A program made the position numbers and the translations under genes. 64,000 nt of DNA from Spirochaetales bacterium Spiro_05. GTDB lineage: Bacteria > Spirochaetota > Spirochaetia > Sphaerochaetales > Sphaerochaetaceae. Below the pieces are notes generated by a model. It had not been told where the DNA came from. It saw only the letters and a program-made list of their open reading frames with translations, and ran no database searches. Shown one piece after another: positions 54,832-61,946 of the stretch; the stretch's first letter is position 1, and every line of letters starts with the position of its first letter. The DNA is taken from NCBI GenBank assembly GCA_001603115.1, contig LVBG01000010.1, positions 1-64,000 on the forward strand. Reading direction: 5' to 3'.

Positions 54832-54873
54832 TTGATTCAAATCAATTACTGTGTGAGAGAACCTTGGTATGCT
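54832..54873 (+). promoter_or_regulatory. FNR/CRP-type box and promoter, site 2
   Basis: TTGATTCAAATCAA (54832-54845) is identical to site 1. The -10 TATGCT (54868-54873) again begins 22 nt after the box. It sits 3 nt after the ATPase stop codon. Confidence 0.7.
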
Positions 54874-54905
54874 ATCCATACCAGACGATATAAGGAGTGA
54901 TACCC

Positions 54906-55139
54906 ATGAAAAAAATAACCATCCAACTGGAAGCCCTGACCTGCCCGTCTTGCATGCAAAAGATTGAGAACGCAACCAAAGCCTTGCAGGGTGTGCAAAA
55001 AGAGAGTGTGAAAGTGCTGTTCAACTCCAGCAAAGTCAAACTTGATTTCGATGATTCTGCCATCACTGCAGAAGCCATAGCACAGGCCATCACTACCTTG
55101 GGCTATGAGGTGAAGAAGTCCCAAGTCAAGGAAATCTGA
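54906..55139 (+). CDS. HMA-domain metal chaperone (CopZ-like)
   Basis: A 77-residue single heavy-metal-associated domain with the metal-binding CxxC in ALTCPSCMQKI (Cys14 and Cys17 region) and a beta-alpha-beta-beta-alpha-beta pattern. AAGGAG is 8 nt upstream. It has its own FNR-type promoter directly after the ATPase gene and may deliver metal to it; the ATPase has no HMA domain of its own. Confidence 0.87.
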   Translation: MKKITIQLEALTCPSCMQKIENATKALQGVQKESVKVLFNSSKVKLDFDDSAITAEAIAQAITTLGYEVKKSQVKEI

Positions 55140-55263
55140 GTGTCTCCAAGACAAAGGCACTCAGGTGCTGCACACTCTCTCGCGTTTGCCGGTAGTCATT
55201 TTTGCTGCCGGCTCGAACGCTGAACGGAAAAGCCCGATCCCTTTCACGTCAATGGTTGGCAAT

Positions 55264-55902
55264 CTATCGGTTGCTGATATTCGTTCTCCAGCCTGTTCGT
55301 AAGGAGAGGGAGACCTCCGGGCCACTAAGCCCATACTTGTCGATGCCCATCGTCTCCTCATGGCCGGTAAACCGCCATCCCCCGCGCAGTACCAAACGCA
55401 TGCAGGTGGTGATGTTCAGCTCCACCCCAGCAGATAGTGATGCAAAGGTGGAACGGCTGGCCGAAACTACATCATAGCCTTCATTCCCGTCGATATCCTT
55501 GAGATGTCCCACCGATACTCCTCCAACTGCCAGGCGCATAATGGGGTGAATCATCTTGTCGGACACAGGAGTGAAGAGCACTTCCATTCCCGACATCAGT
55601 GCAAACGCAGCTTCCGTATTCGCAATCGACACTCCCAGGTTGGCATGAGCGAAACTCGACAAGGGATTAACGGCGACGAACGCTCCAAGAGATAACCATG
55701 GGGAGAGCTCAAACCCATACGAGAGATCAAGCAATACTGGTTTCTCATCCTGGATGAAGGCTGCGCCCCCTCCCACATGCAGGTAGCTCACGAAAGAGAA
55801 GGAGGAAGCAGGAGCATCCACCCCAGGTTGTGATGCGAATGCGAAACTTCCGCTGCACACAAGAACCAGAACCAACAAACAAATTTTTAATGCTTTATCC
55901 AT
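55264..55902 (-). CDS. Outer-membrane beta-barrel-like protein
   Basis: A 212-residue protein with a signal peptide (about 1-24, ending FAFA) and alternating glycine/aromatic beta-strand segments, a pattern of small outer-membrane barrels. The C-terminal residues WRTNISNR do not end in the canonical aromatic. AAGGAAG precedes the ATG at some distance. Function unknown. Confidence 0.6.
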   Translation of the reverse strand: MDKALKICLLVLVLVCSGSFAFASQPGVDAPASSFSFVSYLHVGGGAAFIQDEKPVLLDLSYGFELSPWLSLGAFVAVNPLSSFAHANLGVSIANTEAAFALMSGMEVLFTPVSDKMIHPIMRLAVGGVSVGHLKDIDGNEGYDVVSASRSTFASLSAGVELNITTCMRLVLRGGWRFTGHEETMGIDKYGLSGPEVSLSLRTGWRTNISNR

Positions 55903-56166
55903 ACCCAAACTACTTCCTTAGAGAAAATTTTCTGAAACCAACGCATCAAGCATGCCCTGTTTGTAGGATTCTCCTGTCTTCACACTACTCTCCTCACACT
56001 TGATGATTGAAAGGATAAGAACTATGGAAAGACCAAACCATCGAACGAGTGTATGAGAATGCGTGTAGAAAGCTACGTAGTTAGTTGTAGTTGGGGGAAT
56101 TCTCAGTTGTATGCCGTAAAAATCAGATTGATTCTCAGCAACAACATAGAGAAGAGAGGGAGCTTA

Positions 56167-56253
56167 ATGAGTATGAGAGTACTTCATTTTTCCGTTATAA
56201 CAAGCAGTACATCAGGTGAGATGGCATCGAAAGAACAGGTTCCCTTGCCGTAG
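56167..56253 (+). CDS. Possible small protein (28 residues)
   Basis: An ATG preceded by AGAGGGAG at good distance opens a 28-codon frame whose last codons form the left arm of the terminator at 56234. No homology is recognised. It could instead be a non-coding transcript. Confidence 0.3.
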   Translation: MSMRVLHFSVITSSTSGEMASKEQVPLP

Positions 56254-56271
56254 CAGAGGAACCTGTTTTTG
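56234..56271 (+). terminator. Terminator, stronger on the plus strand
   Basis: Perfect arms AACAGGTTCC / GGAACCTGTT, 14-nt loop, then TTTTTG. Leftward transcription from the ankyrin gene would meet only CTTTC. Confidence 0.8.
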
Positions 56272-56296
56272 ATACGCATTGATATGCGATGGTTGG

Positions 56297-56809
56297 TTAG
56301 TTGGCACCCATTTTCTTCAGCTGGTTTACAATGTAGGTCCGCTTGGCAGCCTTTGCATACTCGAGGACCGAATGCCCCTGATAGTCACGGGCATTGATGT
56401 CAGCACCGGCCTTGAGCAAGGCAGAGATGACTCGGGTCTCAGGATTGGTGTTCACTGCCATGATGAGGGCTGTTTCCCCAAGGTAGTTGCGGGCATTCAG
56501 GTCTGCTCCTGCTTCAAGCAACGCCTCGATGATCTTGGGACTTGTGCTCTTGTTTGCAGCAAGGTGCAAAGCATTGGATCGATACTTGGGTTCTGCTTCC
56601 TGGATATCAGCACCCGCCTCAAGCAACGCCCTCATCACGTTCACCGAGGGGTTGTACTGGGCAGCAAGCATAATGGGAGTAAGGCCCCACTCGTTCTGTG
56701 TGTGGATGTCAGCACCTTGCTCCAGAAGACTCTTGATCTCCTTCACTTTGGTAGCAGTTACAGCAGCGGCAAGCAATTTCCTGTTCAGGGTTTCCTCACG
56801 TTTTGCCAT
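56297..56809 (-). CDS. Cytoplasmic ankyrin-repeat protein
   Basis: A 170-residue protein with four to five ankyrin repeats (LLEQGADIH, LLEAGADIQ, LLEAGADLN, LLKAGADIN) and no signal peptide. It is shorter than and distinct from the secreted ankyrin protein at 51363. AAGGAGAT precedes the ATG. Partner unknown. Confidence 0.85.
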   Translation of the reverse strand: MAKREETLNRKLLAAAVTATKVKEIKSLLEQGADIHTQNEWGLTPIMLAAQYNPSVNVMRALLEAGADIQEAEPKYRSNALHLAANKSTSPKIIEALLEAGADLNARNYLGETALIMAVNTNPETRVISALLKAGADINARDYQGHSVLEYAKAAKRTYIVNQLKKMGAN

Positions 56810-56947
56810 GGCAGAATATCTCCTTACTCATTATTTGATTTATACTTACTTATCAGTAGTATTTCAAGTTTTCTCTTTTTTGTATAGAGCGGGACCAAGT
56901 TTTCACCCTTTTTGCATGCCTGCAGCCCTGTTTGCCTGCTTTAGGAT

Positions 56948-56977
56948 TTGCGTCATCGTACAAATATGCTGTATGAT
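56948..56977 (+). promoter_or_regulatory. Promoter of the adenosine deaminase gene, predicted leaderless
   Basis: TTGCGT (56948-56953), 18 nt, TATGAT (56972-56977). The ATG at 56984 lies exactly 7 nt after the -10. Confidence 0.55.
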
Positions 56978-56983
56978 GGGTGC

Positions 56984-58069
56984 ATGGTAACCAAGGAAAT
57001 CATCCAGCAAGTTCCGAAAGTGGAACTGCATGATCATCTTGACGGTGGACTCAGGATCCAGACCATCCTGGAATTGGCCAAAGAACAACACGTACAGCTT
57101 CCCAGCGAAGATCCCCAGAAGCTGCATGAGTGGTTTGTCCGAGGTTGCAAACAAAAAAGTCTCTCGCTCTATCTGGAACCGTTCGGCATTACTACACAGG
57201 TGATGCAAACAGAGAAAGCTCTCCAGCGGGTTGCCTTCGAGGCCGTTGAAGACCTTGCCAAAGAGCATGTCTGCTACGCTGAGATTCGCTTTGCTCCCAT
57301 ACTCCATGTCAATAAAGGCCTCTCTCTCGAGCAGGTGGTCCAAGCGGTTCTGGATGGCCTTCAGCAAGGTAGCCGACATACCGGTATGCCTACTGGCCTT
57401 ATCCTTTGTGCAATGCGCAATCAAAGCCCAGCCGTAAGCCATACCATTGCCGAACTTGCCGTTGCATTTGCAGACCGAGGGGTGGTTGGCTTCGACTTGG
57501 CCGGTGATGAAATCGGGTATCCACCGAAGAAGCACTTGGATGCCTTCCAGTTCATCCGAAACAAGAATTTCAACATTACCATCCATGCAGGCGAAGCCTT
57601 CGGAGTGGAGTCCATCTGGCAGGCAGTCCAGCTCTGTGGTGCCCACCGCATCGGTCATGGGACCCGCTTGGTGGAGGATATGAACCTTGATGGGCATCGG
57701 ATCGAAAACATGGGCTCATTGGCCAACTTCATCCTCGATCGGAGAATCCCGCTTGAGATGTGTCTTACGAGCAACGTAGGAACCGGGGCTGCAAAGGATT
57801 ATGCAAGCCACCCCTTCCCGCTCTTCTTCCGCAATAAGTTCCGTGTCTTCCTCTGCAGTGACAACCGTCTGATGAGTGACACCAATCTTACGAAAGAGAT
57901 GGAACTGGCTGTGCAGTACTACAATCTGAACATCCGTGATCTTGAGAAGATTACGATCAATGCGATGAAGTCAGCCTTCATTCACCACGATCAGAAGCTC
58001 ACCATCATCTATGACGTCATCAAGAAAGGATATGCGGAGATACGCACCCGTTATGGGCTCTTGGACTAA
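56984..58069 (+). CDS. add: Adenosine deaminase
   Basis: A 361-residue zinc amidohydrolase that converts adenosine to inosine. The metal motif HDHLDGG is at the N-terminus (H-x-H, about residue 15), HAGE carries the catalytic glutamate, HRIGHG follows, and SDNR carries the aspartate ligand (LCSDNRLMSDT). The start is fixed by the leaderless promoter; an earlier ATG at 56969 would precede the predicted start of transcription. The 3' end overlaps the convergent rhomboid gene by 4 bp. Confidence 0.92.
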   Translation: MVTKEIIQQVPKVELHDHLDGGLRIQTILELAKEQHVQLPSEDPQKLHEWFVRGCKQKSLSLYLEPFGITTQVMQTEKALQRVAFEAVEDLAKEHVCYAEIRFAPILHVNKGLSLEQVVQAVLDGLQQGSRHTGMPTGLILCAMRNQSPAVSHTIAELAVAFADRGVVGFDLAGDEIGYPPKKHLDAFQFIRNKNFNITIHAGEAFGVESIWQAVQLCGAHRIGHGTRLVEDMNLDGHRIENMGSLANFILDRRIPLEMCLTSNVGTGAAKDYASHPFPLFFRNKFRVFLCSDNRLMSDTNLTKEMELAVQYYNLNIRDLEKITINAMKSAFIHHDQKLTIIYDVIKKGYAEIRTRYGLLD

Positions 58070-58704
58070 AGGGTACGACGGAAGACCTCGATCGGATTGA
58101 TCCGCATCCGGATCCTGCAATAGAGATACCCGAATACCAAACCACTGAGGTGGGTGAGGTGTGCCACATTTCCACCGCGTCCAAAGACGTGGCTGGACAG
58201 CTCGATGACTGCATAGAGGATAACCAAAATCGGGGCCCGGACCGGAATGAATCCAAACACAAAGATCACCGAATAGGGGTAGAAAACGGCAAACATCAAC
58301 AGCACCCCGTAGATTGCCCCCGAAGCACCAACCAGAATCACATTGGTGCCGGCCAGATAGTAGCTGATGAAGCTTACGATTCCGCTGAACAAACCGGTGA
58401 GCAGATAGAAGAGCAGAAACTCCTTGCTGCCGATGCGCTTCTCCACCATGGAACCGAAAATGAAGAGGCTGAGCATATTGAAGAGCAGGTGGCTGAAGCC
58501 CCCGTGGACAAACATGTAGGTGAACGGCTGCCAAAGATATCCACCCAGGACGAAAGACGGGATCATGGCAAGGTAGTACGTGCTTCGCGGATAGAGAAAT
58601 GCCGTCAGGGCGTAGACCAAAACATTGATCAAGACCAGCTTGAGGGCAAAATTCTTATACGTTGTATCTCGGAATCTCCGATTGAGAAAATTGGTCGTTT
58701 TCAT
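58066..58704 (-). CDS. Rhomboid family intramembrane serine protease
   Basis: A 212-residue six-helix protease. The catalytic Ser129 is in GASGAIYG and His185 in the HLSG...G motif of the last helix; HGGFSHLLFNM (about 67-77) is the conserved loop and helix. It cleaves membrane-spanning segments; substrates unknown. The start at 58704 is supported by a -10 ending 7 nt upstream. Confidence 0.9.
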   Translation of the reverse strand: MKTTNFLNRRFRDTTYKNFALKLVLINVLVYALTAFLYPRSTYYLAMIPSFVLGGYLWQPFTYMFVHGGFSHLLFNMLSLFIFGSMVEKRIGSKEFLLFYLLTGLFSGIVSFISYYLAGTNVILVGASGAIYGVLLMFAVFYPYSVIFVFGFIPVRAPILVILYAVIELSSHVFGRGGNVAHLTHLSGLVFGYLYCRIRMRINPIEVFRRTL

Positions 58705-58739
58705 GTAGATACAATAGTAAGCGCGCAAGAATTCGTCAA
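58705..58739 (-). promoter_or_regulatory. Rhomboid promoter, predicted leaderless
   Basis: Minus strand: TTGACG (58739-58734), 17 nt, TATTGT (58716-58711), six bases, ATG. Confidence 0.65.
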
Positions 58740-58836
58740 TTGCGCAAAAAATGCACAGAAATGAAGGGGTGTGCAAACGCTACACACTTTTTCGACCAGC
58801 AATACGGAAATGCAAGCGTGAAAGAGGGATTATGAG

Positions 58837-58853
58837 TTGGCACGGTTGTTGCA
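58837..58853 (+). promoter_or_regulatory. Sigma-54 promoter of small RNA 1
   Basis: TTGGCACG, four bases, TTGCA: a perfect -24/-12 consensus with the required 12-nt spacing. Confidence 0.92.
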
Positions 58854-58863
58854 TTAGAATAGA

Positions 58864-58959
58864 CAGAACAGAGCAACACAATTTTTTTCATACTCCTCCT
58901 TTTTCATACTGACAGGGTGCCAAAAGATTTTCCAATCAGCTTTTGGCACCCTTCCTTTT
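58864..58959 (+). ncRNA. Candidate sigma-54-dependent small RNA 1
   Basis: A roughly 96-nt unit. The predicted start, 12 nt after the -12 C, coincides with the first base of the block CAGAACAGAGCAACA shared with small RNA 2. Then follow a seven-U run, the unpaired anti-Shine-Dalgarno stretch CUCCUCC (58893-58899), and a terminator hairpin. No open reading frame of note. A protein-coding role is excluded by length; family not recognised. Confidence 0.75.
58915..58959 (+). terminator. Terminator of small RNA 1
   Basis: Perfect 12-bp arms GGGTGCCAAAAG / CTTTTGGCACCC, 13-nt loop, then TTCCTTTTG. Confidence 0.9.
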
Positions 58960-59088
58960 GCCCTGACAGCAATGCTTGTGTGCAATTTTGAAATAGTGTT
59001 ACTTTTTTTCACAGCCCAATTATGCACAGTCATGACTTAACCTTTACTTTTGGCAGGTATTTTGTACCTATAGTATGTATTTTAAAAG

Positions 59089-59105
59089 TTGGCACGCTCC
59101 TTGCA
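59089..59105 (+). promoter_or_regulatory. Sigma-54 promoter of small RNA 2
   Basis: TTGGCACG, four bases, TTGCA: perfect consensus. A short palindrome, GGTATTTTGTACC, lies about 25 bp upstream (59056-59068). Confidence 0.92.
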
Positions 59106-59115
59106 ATAGTATAGG

Positions 59116-59219
59116 CAGAACAGAGCAACAGTTTTTTTCAAACCTCCTTAAAGTGTGATTTCTTTGGTGCCAGCGGTTCTCTCTCCCCACCCCACAATAC
59201 CGCTGGCACCATCTTTTTG
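59116..59219 (+). ncRNA. Candidate sigma-54-dependent small RNA 2
   Basis: A roughly 104-nt unit starting with the same 15-nt block as small RNA 1 (59116-59130), followed by a U-run and ACCUCCUUA (59142-59150), which equals the 3'-terminal anti-Shine-Dalgarno of bacterial 16S rRNA. The terminator loop is a long C/U-rich stretch (CUCUCUCCCCACCCC), another candidate for G-rich targets. Confidence 0.75.
59166..59219 (+). terminator. Terminator of small RNA 2
   Basis: Perfect 12-bp arms GGTGCCAGCGGT / ACCGCTGGCACC, 21-nt loop, then ATCTTTTTG. Confidence 0.88.
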
Positions 59220-59253
59220 TCCGCATCCCACCCTTCCGGCAGACTTGATAGTT

Positions 59254-59262
59254 TGCTATAGT
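59254..59262 (+). promoter_or_regulatory. rlmE extended -10 promoter, predicted leaderless
   Basis: TTGCTATAGT contains an extended -10 (TGC TATAGT, hexamer 59257-59262). The ATG at 59269 is at +1. The -35 at the expected place, TTCCGG, is poor, which fits an extended -10. Confidence 0.6.
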
Positions 59263-59268
59263 CAAGAC

Positions 59269-59874
59269 ATGGCAACCAGCAGAAGGGACCGTGCAGACTC
59301 CTACACCAAACGTGCACACAAAGAGGGCTACCCTGCCCGTTCCGTCTATAAGCTGGAAGAACTCCAGCAATCCTTCAACCTCGTGAAGCGAGGGGACACC
59401 GTCCTTGACGTAGGAGCTGCCCCCGGGTCATGGACTCTTTACACACACAATGAGCTGATCAAGGGAGAGGGAAGAATCATAGCGGTAGATCTCAATCCCT
59501 TGAATCTCAACCCCGTCCCTCACACGGTCACCAGCTATGTCGGGGATGCCTTCAGCAAAGAAATTCGTCCCACTCTTGTGGAACAAGGCCCGTATGATGT
59601 CATTATCAGCGATGCTGCTCCCATGACCATGGGAAACAGGGCAGTCGATACCGCGCGCAGCGAGTATCTTGCAGAACAGGTAATCTATCTTGCACAGGAG
59701 CACCTGAAGGTGCATGGAAACCTCGTGGTGAAAATTTTCCAAGGTGGAGGGCAGGTCGAACTGCTCAAGACAATGCGCACCTTCTTCACAAAGGTGAAGC
59801 CCTTCAAGCCAAAAGCCTGCAGGGACGACTCCTTTGAGATCTATCTTGTTGGTTTGGACAGGAAGGAAGGCTGA
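59269..59874 (+). CDS. rlmE: 23S rRNA (uridine2552-2'-O)-methyltransferase RlmE
   Basis: A 201-residue FtsJ/RrmJ family enzyme. SAM loop DVGAAPGSW (about 47-55), the catalytic K-D-K-E set including SDAAP (about 103-107) and VVKIFQGG. It methylates U2552 in the 23S A-loop. There is no Shine-Dalgarno, consistent with a leaderless start; upstream in-frame codons lie in the small-RNA terminator region. It ends 1 nt from the convergent TPR gene. Confidence 0.92.
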   Translation: MATSRRDRADSYTKRAHKEGYPARSVYKLEELQQSFNLVKRGDTVLDVGAAPGSWTLYTHNELIKGEGRIIAVDLNPLNLNPVPHTVTSYVGDAFSKEIRPTLVEQGPYDVIISDAAPMTMGNRAVDTARSEYLAEQVIYLAQEHLKVHGNLVVKIFQGGGQVELLKTMRTFFTKVKPFKPKACRDDSFEIYLVGLDRKEG

Positions 59875-59875
59875 T

Positions 59876-60508
59876 TCAAGCCTTCCTTGCCTTTGCCAGG
59901 TTTTTCGCAGCCCCTTGGTGATCCACCAAGTCCAGGACTTTTTGGAAATAGGTGCAAGCCTGTTCTGCATGATGGAAATGCTCCAGCTCAAGAACGCCCA
60001 GATTATTGAGGGCCTCCACTTGACTGGGGTCTTCAAGCACAATCTTGCGGTAGAGATCCCAAGCACGATTGGGCTCTTTTTCCATTGCTTGTTGCGCTTG
60101 GTCCACCAAGGGAAGAATATCAAGTACCCGTTCATACCATTCGGGGTCTGAAAGAATCTTCAATCGCATGCGGATAAGGTGAAGTTCCTTTGGAGACTGA
60201 GCTTCATCTTCCGCTTTCCCGTACCACTGCAAGGATTCTTGCCGCTTTCCGTCAAGGTAGGCAATATCACCAAGGAGCCGGCACAACCGTAGGCTCTCCC
60301 CATAGGTTTCCACGGATTCGAGCAGCTGTGCATAGGCTTCCTGTTTTCTTCCTGAACCCAGGATGATCAGGGCAAGGTTGTAGACCAACCCGACCGAAGC
60401 ACCTCGGTGACGGATGAGCTTGCGGGTGAAATGTTCGGCCTCGGTCCATTTGTTCTGAACCATGGCATTGAGCATTCTCCGTTGATAGTACCAGTTGATG
60501 AGATCCAT
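59876..60508 (-). CDS. Tetratricopeptide-repeat protein
   Basis: A 210-residue helical protein with about four TPR-like helix pairs, the clearest near residues 155-190 (DPSQVEALNNLGVLELEH). No signal peptide. GAGGGGG precedes the ATG at 60508. It is downstream of gntP and may be co-transcribed through the hairpin at 60528. Role unknown, likely protein contacts. Confidence 0.75.
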   Translation of the reverse strand: MDLINWYYQRRMLNAMVQNKWTEAEHFTRKLIRHRGASVGLVYNLALIILGSGRKQEAYAQLLESVETYGESLRLCRLLGDIAYLDGKRQESLQWYGKAEDEAQSPKELHLIRMRLKILSDPEWYERVLDILPLVDQAQQAMEKEPNRAWDLYRKIVLEDPSQVEALNNLGVLELEHFHHAEQACTYFQKVLDLVDHQGAAKNLAKARKA

Positions 60509-60527
60509 ACCATCCCCCTCAGAGGCT

Positions 60528-60553
60528 GATGCCAAGGCTGTGTCCTTGGCATC
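60528..60553. repeat. Perfect inverted repeat between gntP and the TPR gene
   Basis: GATGCCAAGG / CCTTGGCATC with a 6-nt loop. No T-tract follows on the minus strand, so it is not a standard terminator; it may shape or stabilise the operon message. Confidence 0.6.
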
Positions 60554-60569
60554 AACACAGATTCAGGCA

Positions 60570-61913
60570 TTACAGGACAAAAGCACCGATGATCATGAGA
60601 ACAACGATCGTGGTGATGCCTTGCGCAAAGGTTACACCAGTTTGTGTCTTGTAGGCAGTGGTGGTGTCCATGTCAGAGAACTGGGACACAACCCAGAAGT
60701 AGCTGTCGTTGGCGTGGGAAACAGTCATTGAACCGGCTCCGATGGACAACAGGGCTAGCACCTTCGCCATCTCACTGGTCCAGCCAAGCTGTCCCATCAG
60801 AGGAGCAAGCATTGCACTGGTCACAATCATGGCAACCGTTGAGGCACCCATGGCGGTCTTCAGCAGTGCTGCAATGATGAACGGGATCAGAAGACCTGCA
60901 TTCATCTGCATCAGGCTGCCGGAAAGAACCTCAGCAAGGGGCAATGTCTTGAGCACTGCACCGAAGGCACCACCTGCACCGGTAATGGCAAGGATGCTTG
61001 CAGAACTCGTGATGCCATCGCTGATCCAGTTGAAAGAAGTTCCCTTTTTCTCAGACTTGGGAATCAAGGTGACAGCAAGGCCAACACCGAGAATCAAAGC
61101 CGTTACGGGGTTACCGACGAAATCAAAGAATGCCTTGACCATTCCAGCACCGAACGGGGTGGACGGGAAGTCAGCCACAGACTTCAGGGCGATCAGGACG
61201 ATGGGAAGCAGGATGGGTGCAAACGAGCGGAACGCACCAGGCAGTTTCCCGTACTTCTCCACCAACTCCTCAAGTGAGACCTCAGGATTGGCAGGAATAT
61301 CAAATTTGCTGGAAATCTTCAGGGCATAGATGTATCCAACCAACATTGCGGGAATGGAGACCAAAAGACCGACAAGGATGACCAAGCCAAGATCTGCCTG
61401 CAACGTTCCGGCCATGATGATCGGGCCGGGAGTGGGAGGAACAAGACAGTGGGTGGAGTACAAGCCCGAGCTGAGACACGTTGCCATGACCGCAAGCGAA
61501 ACACCCGATTTTGCAGCTAGGGCCCGGTTGATCGGCGAAAGGATAACAAATCCTGAGTCACAGAATACCGGAATACTCACGATGTAGCCTGTCAGGCTCA
61601 TGGTGAGTGGAGCACGCTTCTTGCCAACCAGATTCAGAATGGTATTGGCCATAGTCAGCGCAGCACCTGTCTTCTCCAGAATGGTACCGATGATGGTACC
61701 AGCGATGATGACAATACCGATACTACCCAGAATGGAGCCGAAGCCTCCGGTCAACGTATTGATCAAAACGTCAACCTTCATGCCTCCCAACACCCCGACG
61801 AAATACCCAGCCAACAACAGTACGATGAATGGATGCCACTTGAATTTGGAAATCAAGAGAATCATTCCCACGATTGCGACAATGATGATTGAAAAGAGAT
61901 ACCATCCTGCCAT
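60570..61913 (-). CDS. GntP family permease
   Basis: A 447-residue transporter with about twelve helices and GntP motifs such as CDSGFVILSPINRALA and LVPPTPGPI. The family imports gluconate and related hexonates or glycerate with H+. AGGAGGA precedes the ATG. It is downstream of the metallo-beta-lactamase-fold gene under the same putative GntR/FCD operator. Confidence 0.93.
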   Translation of the reverse strand: MAGWYLFSIIIVAIVGMILLISKFKWHPFIVLLLAGYFVGVLGGMKVDVLINTLTGGFGSILGSIGIVIIAGTIIGTILEKTGAALTMANTILNLVGKKRAPLTMSLTGYIVSIPVFCDSGFVILSPINRALAAKSGVSLAVMATCLSSGLYSTHCLVPPTPGPIIMAGTLQADLGLVILVGLLVSIPAMLVGYIYALKISSKFDIPANPEVSLEELVEKYGKLPGAFRSFAPILLPIVLIALKSVADFPSTPFGAGMVKAFFDFVGNPVTALILGVGLAVTLIPKSEKKGTSFNWISDGITSSASILAITGAGGAFGAVLKTLPLAEVLSGSLMQMNAGLLIPFIIAALLKTAMGASTVAMIVTSAMLAPLMGQLGWTSEMAKVLALLSIGAGSMTVSHANDSYFWVVSQFSDMDTTTAYKTQTGVTFAQGITTIVVLMIIGAFVL

Positions 61914-61946
61914 GTCTTCTTCCTCCTGTACATATACCTAAAAACC

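Larger units (their letters stand above)
55909..56296. other. Intergenic region between outer-membrane and ankyrin genes
   Basis: About 390 bp with no conserved-looking gene. It holds a possible 28-residue coding frame at 56167 and the hairpin at 56234, both listed separately. TTGATG and TATGGA near 56000-56025 could be a rightward promoter, but this is weak. Confidence 0.4.

Noticed and set aside
59040-59068. GGTATTTT elements as a common activator site for all sigma-54 promoters
   Set aside because: Similar strings occur near 20920, 23112 and 59056 but at different distances and orientations, and not before small RNA 1; the evidence is too weak.
58740-59268. tRNA or protein-coding gene in the 560-bp gap before rlmE
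   Set aside because: No cloverleaf or CCA-adjacent T-arm pattern was found and no coding frame is preserved; the gap is explained by the two small-RNA units.
60528-60553. Terminator for gntP
   Set aside because: The stem is perfect but not followed by a T-tract on the minus strand; it is kept only as an inverted repeat.
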